Shown piece by piece: positions 52,799 through 62,320 of a stretch of DNA of 64,000 nt. The notes under the pieces were generated by a model. It had not been told where the DNA came from, did no database searches, and worked only from the letters and a program-made list of their open reading frames with translations. A program made the translations under genes and the position numbers. The DNA is taken from contig ALYD01000013.1 in assembly GCA_000513555.1 (NCBI GenBank), forward strand, positions 1 to 64,000. The letters run 5' to 3'. The DNA is from Lachnospiraceae bacterium JC7 (GTDB lineage Bacteria > Bacillota > Clostridia > Lachnospirales > Lachnospiraceae). Position 1 is the stretch's first letter. Each line of letters starts with the position of its first letter.

Positions 52799-53124
52799 AC
52801 TTTGTCTGTGAAATATACGCTAGCGCAAGCACGACGTCCCTTTGACAGTCTTATCGCGAAAAATCATGACTCTTCCGAATGCTGTCATTACTGCATAACT
52901 GAATGTCCCGGAAGCTGAGTTCTGCCGGAATCAGAAACTCCTCCGGATGGCTTTCTTCCCTTTTTAAGATATATTTTTATATTTCGACAACTTCCCATGA
53001 TTTAATAATGTCGTTAATTTCAGAAGCCCGTCAGAACCGGATGATTTTTTGACCGGAGTAAAAAGCATGTGCCAGAATACTGAATTTCCCCGGAAATTCA
53101 GTATCCTATAGATTCAAAATATAT
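52799..53124. other. Intergenic region between convergent genes
   Basis: No gene recognised. It contains a perfect 13-bp inverted repeat at 53077-53104 (ATACTGAATTTCC with GGAAATTCAGTAT), not followed by a T run on either strand, so it is more a cruciform or binding site than a terminator. Confidence 0.45.
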
Positions 53125-53170
53125 AAAAACCGCCGATGGTCTGATGTTTTAGATCAGACCTCAGCGGTTT
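53125..53170 (-). terminator. Terminator of the 5'-nucleotidase gene
   Basis: AAACCGC/GCGGTTT outer stem and GGTCTGAT/ATCAGACC inner stem, followed by TTTTATAT on the minus strand. Confidence 0.8.
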
Positions 53171-53199
53171 ATACCGGACATCCTTGTTATTTAACAGGC

Positions 53200-55080
53200 T
53201 CATTCAAGGATCTTTATTCTTCCTTCACCGTATGGATCAGAGTACTGACCTCCGATGGATCCTCCCAGCTCCTCGGTGATGTACTCTATGAGCACCTGAT
53301 TATCAAGCTTTACTCTGTCCTGGATGACTCTGGATCCATCAAACATGGTGTAACCGTCTCCCCTGTCCTGAATGGTGTAATCATGACATGCCAGAGTGTA
53401 GGTTGCCTTAGGATCTATAGGTTTGTCACCTACCTTGACATTCTGAACTCTCCTTTCACCCTTGATTTCCACGAACATGGAATTATCATCAGCGATGCAG
53501 GGGGAATCTATCTTCGTGTTGATCTCGTAAGAAAGACCTGAAACCTGAAGGAATCCTCCACACTCATCAGGTACAGAACGAGCACCCCATTCCAGCGCAT
53601 CCAAAACCTGCTGTCCTGTCACTTCTATCATGGAGATCATATTTCCATAAGGAAATACGTCAATTATATCACCGTAAGTGATGTCACCCTTCTCGATATT
53701 TGCCCTTATGCTTCCACCGTTTGCGATGCCAATGTCTGCACCGGAGGACCATCTGTAGGCATCTGCACAGAAATCCCCGATGTTGGTTTCGGCTCTTCTC
53801 ACCATTCGTATAGGATTTCCCTTATTATCTTTTTCCTTAGGATCATTGACTGTCAGGTCAACCTCTGTCTTAGCCACAACTTCCTCCATCTTCTTCGAAA
53901 GCTCAGCGTCGATTTCCTTAACCAGATCACCGATCTCGTTATCTATTCCCAGAAGCTCCGGTGCAGAATCCTTGTTGGGCCAGCTCCATACATCGGTCTT
54001 CAGAATCTCCTTATCAGCGGAAATGTGGCTGTAGCCTATGCAATTAAGCTTTGTTCCGACAGCAGATCTCGTAACATCTTTTCCGCTCTTATCCTTCATT
54101 ACAATCTGCTCTGTATCATGACTGTGACCATCCAGAAAGACATCTATGCCCTCAGTGTGTTCGATTACGTCTTTATAGGACCATGGAGCTGAAGCATCAA
54201 ACAGTCCCATATGTCCTATGACATATACGAGGTCAGCTCCTTCTTTTCTTACATCATCAACTGCCTTCTGTACGGCATCGTAAACCTTCTCACCGGTCTC
54301 ATCCTGAAGGAACCCGTATATATAATTTCCTTTTTCATCCTGAAAATATTTCGGTGTAGAAGTTGTTATGGATGTCGGAGTAGTCACGCCCACAAAACCT
54401 ATCTTCATTCCCGCTACTTCTTTTATCGCATAAGGTTCAAAAACAAGTTCGTCGTTCTTAGTAAAGTTACAGCAGATATACTGATACTCTGCTTCATTTT
54501 CAGCAAGCTTCAGAAAATCCTCCATTCCGTAATCAAATTCATGATTTCCCGGAATGGCAAAATCATAATCAAGCTTATTCATGATCTTTACTATATCTTC
54601 ACCCTTTGTAAGAGTGCCCACAGCTTCACCCTGAATGGCATCTCCGTCATCAACCAGAATAGTCTCATAGCCTTCTGCCTCCAGTTTATCCCTGATAGCT
54701 TTAAGCCCGGCATATCCGAAGCCCTCATCGATGCCGCAGTGTACATCACTGGTAAAAAGGATATAGACCTCACCGTTCTTCTCGCTCTGTCCGTCTGATT
54801 CCTGGTTCGAAGTTTCGGCTTTTTCTGCTGTATTTTCACTCTCCCCACTTCGTGAAGATATAGCATTTGAATCACCTGTCTCAGTATCTTCCTTGCTTTC
54901 GTTTTCTGATTCGGAAGCTTCCGGCACCTCAGTTTCCTTCCCGGTTTCAACCTGAGCCGGCGCCAGCGCCGGCTCGATATCCAGGGCGCCGCACCCCGCC
55001 GAAGTTCCCAGTATCAGAAGCGAAAAACATACGGCCATAATGCCCTTCAGGTTTATTCTTGAAACTATTTTCTTTTTCAC
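53200..55080 (-). CDS. 5'-nucleotidase / UDP-sugar hydrolase family lipoprotein
   Basis: 626 residues starting at GTG (55080), chosen because AGGAGG is seven bases upstream and a lipoprotein signal follows (KKKIVSRINLKGIMAVCFSL then GTSAGC lipobox). An acidic Glu/Ser linker leads to the metallophosphatase domain: SDVHCGIDEGFGYAG, DGDAIQGEAVG, GNHEFDYGMEDF, and a GHSHD box. The C-terminal 5'-nucleotidase domain has NIGDFCADAYRWSSGADIGI and GGSIRANIEKGDI. It removes phosphate from extracellular nucleotides, salvaging nucleoside and phosphate. Stands alone with its own terminator. Confidence 0.9.
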   Translation of the reverse strand: MKKKIVSRINLKGIMAVCFSLLILGTSAGCGALDIEPALAPAQVETGKETEVPEASESENESKEDTETGDSNAISSRSGESENTAEKAETSNQESDGQSEKNGEVYILFTSDVHCGIDEGFGYAGLKAIRDKLEAEGYETILVDDGDAIQGEAVGTLTKGEDIVKIMNKLDYDFAIPGNHEFDYGMEDFLKLAENEAEYQYICCNFTKNDELVFEPYAIKEVAGMKIGFVGVTTPTSITTSTPKYFQDEKGNYIYGFLQDETGEKVYDAVQKAVDDVRKEGADLVYVIGHMGLFDASAPWSYKDVIEHTEGIDVFLDGHSHDTEQIVMKDKSGKDVTRSAVGTKLNCIGYSHISADKEILKTDVWSWPNKDSAPELLGIDNEIGDLVKEIDAELSKKMEEVVAKTEVDLTVNDPKEKDNKGNPIRMVRRAETNIGDFCADAYRWSSGADIGIANGGSIRANIEKGDITYGDIIDVFPYGNMISMIEVTGQQVLDALEWGARSVPDECGGFLQVSGLSYEINTKIDSPCIADDNSMFVEIKGERRVQNVKVGDKPIDPKATYTLACHDYTIQDRGDGYTMFDGSRVIQDRVKLDNQVLIEYITEELGGSIGGQYSDPYGEGRIKILE

Positions 55081-55348
55081 TTTCCATCCTCCTATACTAA
55101 ATCTGTTCCCACTATTTTTATCCGTGTTTCCACAGGAAATACGGATACCACCCATCCGACCAGGCTGATTTTTTTTAAAAAAAATCAAACGAAAATACCC
55201 GGGCCACTTGTGGCACACTTCAATCGCATTTTCTCATGTTAAACGTCGGCAAAAGCTACTTCTATATTACCACTTTATATGTATAACGTACCTTAACACG
55301 CGCATATGTCATGCCTTATTCGAAATCAATGCACTTTCCTGTAAAGTA

Positions 55349-55385
55349 AAAAGGTCGCGGCACCCGGATATACCGGTGCCGCGAC
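55349..55385 (-). terminator. Terminator of the subtilase gene
   Basis: GTCGCGGCACC (55354-55364) pairs with GGTGCCGCGAC (55375-55385); CTTTTTAC follows on the minus strand. Confidence 0.85.
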
Positions 55386-55404
55386 ATTCCCAATCACCGA
55401 AGGA

Positions 55405-58400
55405 TCATCTTACATCATAACGAAGCAGTGTTCCGTCGGACCTTCGGACATCATAACCCTTTGTGGGAAGTATGTCCTCATTATCAGATTGAATTATAAA
55501 TCTCTGATCACCATTTGAATTGTTATCAAAGGCATCAGAAGCTACTTTATTTATCTCAACAGGAAGCTTCACCTCTGTAAGCCGGTTATTTCTAAAGGCA
55601 GCTGATGGAATTTCAGTAAGTCCATCTGTATATCCTTCCATGAAACCATATACATAAAGAGAAGATATTCTGTTGTTCTCAAAAGCAGATTCACCTATCT
55701 CTTCCTGTCTCTCAGAGGTTGTAAGGCTCTCAATGAAGTTATCCTTAAAGGCCCTTGCCCCGACATGTGAAGTATACTTTCCGAGTTTAAGCTGCCTTAT
55801 GGAATTGTTTTCAAAGGCACCTGTTCTCACCTGATGAGTAAGATCTGGAAGCTCCACCTTCCGGAGGTCATTGTTCTTGAACGCATATTCATTGATATAA
55901 ACAAGAGCCGACTGATTTATGTCTTGAAGATTGAAGCCAAAGCTTGTGAGTCCGCAGTTCATAAAGGCACCCGTTCCTATGGTCTCTATCTTACTTGACA
56001 GTGTCAGTGAATAAAGCGGTATGTCATAGAAAGCAAAGTCACCTATTTCGGTTATTTTTCCCGCACCGTCTATATCGTTAGGAATAGTGACCACACTGTT
56101 CATTCCGAGATATCTTCTGATGATTCCGTCCTCTGCCAGAAAATCCTTTTCAGGAGTCTCACGGATCTCACCGTCATAGCTTGCTTCTCCGTTCACCGTA
56201 ACAGATACCTGAGTGCCTGCTTTATGACGTGAAACAGAAATGTGGAAGAAACCGTCTCCGTTGGCTGTTCCTGTGTAGCTGTCATCACCTATATCTACAG
56301 TGACCTTCGCACCGGGAACGGCAAATCCAAGGATCTCCGAATCGGAATCAAGTACCGGTGTACGAAGTCTTGCAGAATAGGCATGATAGTAGAACTCTAC
56401 AACATTGACCTTCTGAAGCTTTATCTCCTTTTTCGTGTCAACACTTGTGTAGGAACTTCCCTTGGAGGATACATCCGGAGCCTTGACAGTCACTGTTTCA
56501 CCCATCTTATAAAATCTGTCTGCAGGTACTGTTCTGTTGATCTCCGTATTACCGTCTCCGTAATAGTGAAGCTCTCTCAGAACATCCTCATGGTCTCTCG
56601 CGTTGAGAGCCTTTATGGTCACGACACAAGGGTTTATGAGATACTGATGATCCTTACTCTCAAGCTCCGTATCCGTATCTGTGTAGATCCTCGGATAAGT
56701 GAACTCCCTCTTGTTGTAGCTTCCGAAGGCCCCTTCCTCCACTTCATTAAGCATCGGAGCGGAGATCTCTACATCATACATGGATGTGAATGCGCCCTTT
56801 GCGATCTTTTCCACGCCCGGGAAATCTCCCAGGAATGGACTTCCTGCTGCCGCAAATGTATCTGCCTCTATTTCCTTCACTCCTTCGGGGCATATGACAG
56901 TAAAGGACTGGTCCTGCAGATTAAGCTTCCACTGCTGCGAAAAAGCTCCTGATCCTATTCTTTCAACATTTTCAGGAATCTTAACTTCCGTGAGCATGTT
57001 GTTCTTAAAAGCATTGTCCTCAATTTCCGTAAGAGTATCCGGAAGTGTGAGTGTTCTTATCTTTTCATCATCCTCCTTGCCTTTTCCGTTAAAGGCGTCC
57101 TCACCTATCTTTAATACCTGAACTCCTCCTATCTTTGACGGAACATTAACGTTTTTGCTCTTTCCGTTGTATTTTGTGATGGTCTGAGTTTCAGCATCAA
57201 ACTCATATTCATCCTTTTCGGGATCGATGACAGGAGCATCCTCTATGACATCATCCGTCTCGGGATTCTTTTCAGCACCTTCCTCGTAAAGCCACGCTGC
57301 CTTGACTCCGTAGGCGCCAGAGGGTGATATGGTGTCAGTTGCAGTGAAGGCACCGTCATATACGAAACTGTGGGATATAGCCTTTTTTGAGGCATTTTCA
57401 TCATAGAGCACTCCCATGCTGTCTGTGATGGAAATATCATCCTCATAGGTCACTGCGATATAAAGAGGCTTATCAGTTCTTATGTTGTACTCGCTGAAAT
57501 CTATGGTATTCCATTCATTCGGCTTAAGCTCATCATATTCTCTGAATGGTGCTATCTCCAAAAGGCGTCCCGTACTGTTGTACTGAAGAACTCCGATCTC
57601 AATATGCTTTCCGTTGAAATACTGATTATGTACCGCAAAGATATCTGCACTCTTAAGCATTGACCCCTTATAGGGTGACTGAAACTTCACCGCGAGACCT
57701 CTTACCCCGCTAGTAAAGAAGATGGTACCGTAATATCCCTCCGAATCTGTTACAGGATCCACACCATAATCTGTGACTATGCTCTTCATTGCGCCAAGAG
57801 GACTGAGCTTCACCGGATCAAGGGTATTTTCACCTTCCTTCAGTGAAACAGTTATTTCCCTGGGAACATATCCATCCTTGAAAAATCTGAGTACATGTTT
57901 TCCTGCAAATGCCTCTGCCATGGCGTATTCACCGGCATCGTCAGTACTAAGAAGCTGATACTGATCATCATCGTCTATACGGATGCTTACGCCTGAAACA
58001 GGTTCTCCGTTTTCATCCTGAACCTGTCCATTGAAGCCTGCCTTTTTCGCTTCCGAAAGTACAAATGCATCCTTTATGACATTATCACCTCCGGTGACTT
58101 TCACCTTCTTCTCGATTGATTCATGACCGTAAGCTGTAATAATAAGTGTGTATTCTCTGGCTGCCCCGTTAACTCCGGCTGTCAGGTTCAGGGCAAAGGA
58201 TCCATCTATCTCCGATGATCTGGTATATGCTCCGGTCTCCTTTACGGTAATGGTAGCAGAAAGAGGAATATGTCCCTCACTGTAAAGACCTGCTCCAAGC
58301 TTGTTGAGCTCTTCTGTCGAGAACTGATGAACAGTCCTGTCTTCCCCGACATTTACTTCGGTAGAGGCTATATATCTTCTGTCATCGGCACTCACTCTCT

Positions 58401-61400
58401 TATAAGGATCGGTTCCGCCTGTTGATCTTGCTTCTTCAAGCTCCTCCTCTGATAGCTCTCCATCATGATCGGAATCAATAAGTTCATAGAAAAGGTCCTC
58501 AAAGGAGCCTGCCTTTGTTTTGGTCAGTCTGTACTCCTTTTCATCATCACCGTTTTCATCCTCATCGTTATCCCGCTCGTCCTTTTCATCATAATTTTCT
58601 TCCCTGTCTTTCTTACCGGACGCTTTGTGATTCTTTACAAGAATTGAAGAAGTAGCTGTCTTTTCATTTTCAATGCCGGAATTTGCTGAACCTGATGAAT
58701 TATCTGTATTTTCCTTATCTCCAGGTTTAGCTCCTGAGTTTTCTTCTTCCTTTGTCTCATCAGCTACCTTTGTAATTTCAGAAGCTGACGCGATCTTTTC
58801 TTTTCCGTATCTTTCGTCTGCAAGCTTTTCAAACTCTATGCTCTTCTTTCCCACGTAGACATTGTCCAGATACCAGCCCAGATTGTAGCCATCGATCCAT
58901 ACGGTCTGTGAGGTTTCCGCACGGAATCTTATGGATACTTTCTGTCCGTTGTAATCAGCAAGAGACTGCTTTATCTGATGCCATGTGAAGATCTGGTCTC
59001 CATCCATTATACGTTCTGAAGGAATAAGTTCCGTCCAGCCTTCTGCCCCTTCAGGCTTTATCTCAACGTAGAAATCAACTCCTGCGCCTGCCATTCCCAT
59101 ACCGGAATAGGAATCAAAATAGAGATAGTCCTTTTCACCTACCTTCACCTCCGGCATAAGGAGATAACTGTCAAGTCCGTTTGATGCCTTTCCGTTAAGT
59201 GTGGTTCCGAAGAGGTGCGTCTTATTCTTTCTCATGCCCTGCCATGCGAGTCTGTAGGAAAGTGTTTTATCCTTAAGCTCCTCGTCAGACATGACATCAA
59301 CTGTTCCGTATTCCCAGTCATCCACTGCATCATCAGAAAGGGTTCCGTGGGTAAAGCCTGACTCTCCTGTTTCGAAGTCATAGCTTACGGAGTCCTCATA
59401 AGTATCAAAGACGATCTTCAGTTCCTTTGAATACTCGCCCCTGTTGCCGCTCTTGTCATAAGCAGAGACACGATAGATATAGCTCTTTCCGCTTTCCGCA
59501 GTTTCATCATACAGATTTACACGATAATGAGAGTTTGGCCTGTTCTTATCTTCTCCCTTGTTTATGAACTGGAAATCCGAAAGATTCTGCTCTATCTTCT
59601 TTATAACCTTGAAATCTTCTGACTCTCCATCCGTTTTTCTCTCTATGACATAATGATCCATGTCAGATTCTTCATTGGCAACGAAATGAATTCTCAGTCC
59701 CTTGTTTTCAATAGTTCCGCGAAGATCCTGTACCTGTCCCGGCGCAACATCCTCACCCTTGGTGATCTCCAGATTGTCAAGATACCAGCCTATGCCTTCA
59801 TCCGCATCATGTCCGAAGAAGTAGAATCTTATCTGAAGAGGTCTGCCCTCCTTATTTATCTTATCTTCTTCCGGAGTATCCTGGTCATCCACATACTTAT
59901 CGAGAGGTATGGTCACATGCTCCCAGCTTCTTTCCGTTATATCCGGTCTCAGAATAACGTCATAGATATCCTCCCAGTCATCCTCTCTTCCTGTAAAGGA
60001 CGCCTGCACCTTACTTGTGGATATACCTGTAAATCCGTTATACATGTCGACCGACAGTGTCGGTATGGTCTTTGGATCATCCTTATCTATCACAACTGTT
60101 GTGAGGTCCACCGGAGGAAGATAAAGGCTGCTGTCCTTACGGCGTTCAAAATACGGATATCCTCCGTCGATTCCTATATAGGTCTTATTATCTGCTCCAT
60201 CTTTTCCCTTCGGAAATTCCGGTTCCTTCACCGATTCTCTGTGAGACAGTTCCCAGCATCCGTCTATGATGAAACCCTTAAGTCCTGTTTCAGCCTTTTC
60301 AAAATCCTCAGACCACGGGAAACTTACACCTTTTCTCATGAGGATCTTTTTCTCAGCCTTTACTTTGGTATTCTTATAATCTGTAGCTTCTATTCCAATG
60401 TTTAAGTCCCCGGCTGTAAGCTCCTCGGATGGAATCGTATAGGTATATACTCCGTCCTTCTGAGTTCCGGACTTTACAGTCATAAGCTTTTCCTCTGCCT
60501 TCGACTCATCCTCTGTCCAGTATTTAAGCTTTGCGGAACGTATGGAAATATCATCAGAGATCTCCGCTTTTATGATTAGGTCACGCCCAACGTAAGCTTC
60601 ATCCTGCATATCCAGCTTCACCACGGGAGCTTCTTTATCTTCACCAGCCTGAAGAACAGTTCCTATGATCCTTGACTGGTCTTCACCTGCGATCTTTGCC
60701 ACCGCATCGTAGACATTGATAAGACCCGCACCGTAAGCAAAGTTGGGAGATTCAGTGAACTGTGAATCCGTAAGTGGCTCTGCGGTTTCCATGATGAGAT
60801 CCCTTATCTCTGAAAGCTCATCATATTCCTCTGCCTTTCCGTATTTCTTCGCTGCAGCCTTTATGAGAGCTACGGCGCCTGTCACATGGGGAGCAGCCAT
60901 GGAGGTGCCGTTCCATGACACATAGGTGCCACTTGAATCAACGGAACGGACCTGAACACCGGGAGCCGCTATCTCCGGCTTCGTAAGTGAACTGTCAAAG
61001 GCAGATGGGCCCTTATTGGAAAAGTTACCTATCTTCTTGTTCCTGTCCACTGCTGCAACGGCGATAACATTGGGATAATTGGCAGGATTTGAAATAGTGC
61101 CTTCCCCGGGAACCTCTCCCGAAGTGTTACCTGCCGCAAAAACAGGAATTATACCTGCCTCTTCCCAGGCATCCGTAACATCCTTGAACCATTCGTCGGT
61201 ATCGGCAGCACCTCCCCAGGAGTTGTTGACCACATCCGGTTTCATCTGAAGCATCCATTCTGCCGCAGCTATAAGATCCGATACTTCTCCTCCGTCAACT
61301 CCCATGGCTCTTGCAGTGATGAATCTAGCCCCCGGAGCAACGCCTATCCTGTTTGTTCTGTCACTTTCAGAACCAACTATGGTACCTGCCACGTGAGTTC

Positions 61401-62298
61401 CGTGATCGTCAGAAGATGTCTTCTGAGGAGCACTCGTGCCGTCAACGAAATCTCTGTAGGCACAGCCTTCCCATTTATCTTCCGTAGACGGGTCATCCTC
61501 CTTATCCTTGTTCACCTCACCTGTTGTGGGATCATAATCATAAAAATGTTTTTTCAGAGCAGGAAGGTTGTAGTTAGCTCCTCCGTCTATGATTCCCACC
61601 ACAGTGCCTTTTCCATCGATTCCGAAATCCTCCCATACCTTATCCGCATGTATGAGACTGACACCCCATTCTATGTCCCTGTCATCAGGAACAAATATTT
61701 TCGTCTGCTGTGTCCTCAGCATCCTGTCCAATGGGTCATCCTCAACAGGTTCAATGTTCTCAACATGTCCGTTTGATGTGACTTTGATCACCTCAGGAAG
61801 AGCTGCGATTTCCAGAATAAGCTTCTTGTCCTTAGTCTTAATGTGGATGGCATTGGTGATGTAGAAGGACTCCCATTCAGAGACCTTTGTACTGTCGTTT
61901 TCTATCGCCTTTTCTATTATCTCTTTTGCCTTCTTCTGCGATACATCCGCCTTTTCCGCTCTCGAAAGTCCTGAGTCTTCAGGATTTCTGAATTTGATGA
62001 GGACATCATAGGGACTACTCATTTCACTGAGCAGTGCTTCTGCCTCCTCAATCATTTCCGTATTTTCTTCCCCTTCGGATCCGAATCCTCTGTCTGAAGA
62101 TCTGCTATCTTCACTAGTCACGATCCTTCCGTTTTCGCCTGAGACGTTTTGTGACTCATCACCTGTGATCGAAATTTCACCTTCAACCCTTTTCTCCGCA
62201 TACGCCCTTACGGGTGCCGCAGTCCCGAAAATTTCGGCAGTCGCCAGAGTGAGAGCCACCCCCCGCGCTGTGAGCCTTTTAATAATTTTACATTTCAT
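55405..62298 (-). CDS. Giant secreted subtilase with carbohydrate/FN3-type modules and leucine-rich repeats
   Basis: 2297 residues. Signal peptide 1-33, I9-like propeptide (~95-180), then S8 peptidase: Asp238 (GIIDGG), His302 (DDHGTHVAG), Asn391 (AAGN), Ser466 (NGTSMAAPH). After this come lectin/MAM-like and FN3-like modules (~640-1200), an acidic region with an EF-hand (DSDHDGELSEEELE, ~1270), carboxypeptidase-regulatory-like repeats, and two sets of BspA-type leucine-rich repeats (~1640-1800; ~2050-2280). No LPXTG sorting signal at the end. Likely a secreted protease acting on host or dietary protein, or a processing protease for neighbours. It starts 22 bases after another surface-protein gene, so an operon is likely. 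Confidence 0.88.
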   Translation of the reverse strand: MKCKIIKRLTARGVALTLATAEIFGTAAPVRAYAEKRVEGEISITGDESQNVSGENGRIVTSEDSRSSDRGFGSEGEENTEMIEEAEALLSEMSSPYDVLIKFRNPEDSGLSRAEKADVSQKKAKEIIEKAIENDSTKVSEWESFYITNAIHIKTKDKKLILEIAALPEVIKVTSNGHVENIEPVEDDPLDRMLRTQQTKIFVPDDRDIEWGVSLIHADKVWEDFGIDGKGTVVGIIDGGANYNLPALKKHFYDYDPTTGEVNKDKEDDPSTEDKWEGCAYRDFVDGTSAPQKTSSDDHGTHVAGTIVGSESDRTNRIGVAPGARFITARAMGVDGGEVSDLIAAAEWMLQMKPDVVNNSWGGAADTDEWFKDVTDAWEEAGIIPVFAAGNTSGEVPGEGTISNPANYPNVIAVAAVDRNKKIGNFSNKGPSAFDSSLTKPEIAAPGVQVRSVDSSGTYVSWNGTSMAAPHVTGAVALIKAAAKKYGKAEEYDELSEIRDLIMETAEPLTDSQFTESPNFAYGAGLINVYDAVAKIAGEDQSRIIGTVLQAGEDKEAPVVKLDMQDEAYVGRDLIIKAEISDDISIRSAKLKYWTEDESKAEEKLMTVKSGTQKDGVYTYTIPSEELTAGDLNIGIEATDYKNTKVKAEKKILMRKGVSFPWSEDFEKAETGLKGFIIDGCWELSHRESVKEPEFPKGKDGADNKTYIGIDGGYPYFERRKDSSLYLPPVDLTTVVIDKDDPKTIPTLSVDMYNGFTGISTSKVQASFTGREDDWEDIYDVILRPDITERSWEHVTIPLDKYVDDQDTPEEDKINKEGRPLQIRFYFFGHDADEGIGWYLDNLEITKGEDVAPGQVQDLRGTIENKGLRIHFVANEESDMDHYVIERKTDGESEDFKVIKKIEQNLSDFQFINKGEDKNRPNSHYRVNLYDETAESGKSYIYRVSAYDKSGNRGEYSKELKIVFDTYEDSVSYDFETGESGFTHGTLSDDAVDDWEYGTVDVMSDEELKDKTLSYRLAWQGMRKNKTHLFGTTLNGKASNGLDSYLLMPEVKVGEKDYLYFDSYSGMGMAGAGVDFYVEIKPEGAEGWTELIPSERIMDGDQIFTWHQIKQSLADYNGQKVSIRFRAETSQTVWIDGYNLGWYLDNVYVGKKSIEFEKLADERYGKEKIASASEITKVADETKEEENSGAKPGDKENTDNSSGSANSGIENEKTATSSILVKNHKASGKKDREENYDEKDERDNDEDENGDDEKEYRLTKTKAGSFEDLFYELIDSDHDGELSEEELEEARSTGGTDPYKRVSADDRRYIASTEVNVGEDRTVHQFSTEELNKLGAGLYSEGHIPLSATITVKETGAYTRSSEIDGSFALNLTAGVNGAAREYTLIITAYGHESIEKKVKVTGGDNVIKDAFVLSEAKKAGFNGQVQDENGEPVSGVSIRIDDDDQYQLLSTDDAGEYAMAEAFAGKHVLRFFKDGYVPREITVSLKEGENTLDPVKLSPLGAMKSIVTDYGVDPVTDSEGYYGTIFFTSGVRGLAVKFQSPYKGSMLKSADIFAVHNQYFNGKHIEIGVLQYNSTGRLLEIAPFREYDELKPNEWNTIDFSEYNIRTDKPLYIAVTYEDDISITDSMGVLYDENASKKAISHSFVYDGAFTATDTISPSGAYGVKAAWLYEEGAEKNPETDDVIEDAPVIDPEKDEYEFDAETQTITKYNGKSKNVNVPSKIGGVQVLKIGEDAFNGKGKEDDEKIRTLTLPDTLTEIEDNAFKNNMLTEVKIPENVERIGSGAFSQQWKLNLQDQSFTVICPEGVKEIEADTFAAAGSPFLGDFPGVEKIAKGAFTSMYDVEISAPMLNEVEEGAFGSYNKREFTYPRIYTDTDTELESKDHQYLINPCVVTIKALNARDHEDVLRELHYYGDGNTEINRTVPADRFYKMGETVTVKAPDVSSKGSSYTSVDTKKEIKLQKVNVVEFYYHAYSARLRTPVLDSDSEILGFAVPGAKVTVDIGDDSYTGTANGDGFFHISVSRHKAGTQVSVTVNGEASYDGEIRETPEKDFLAEDGIIRRYLGMNSVVTIPNDIDGAGKITEIGDFAFYDIPLYSLTLSSKIETIGTGAFMNCGLTSFGFNLQDINQSALVYINEYAFKNNDLRKVELPDLTHQVRTGAFENNSIRQLKLGKYTSHVGARAFKDNFIESLTTSERQEEIGESAFENNRISSLYVYGFMEGYTDGLTEIPSAAFRNNRLTEVKLPVEINKVASDAFDNNSNGDQRFIIQSDNEDILPTKGYDVRRSDGTLLRYDVR

Positions 62299-62320
62299 AC
62301 TTCTCGTTTAACCCCTACTA

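Noticed and set aside
52733-52918. 61-codon plus-strand frame after the GntR gene
   Set aside because: It overlaps the strong terminator at 52764-52798 and is not protein-like.
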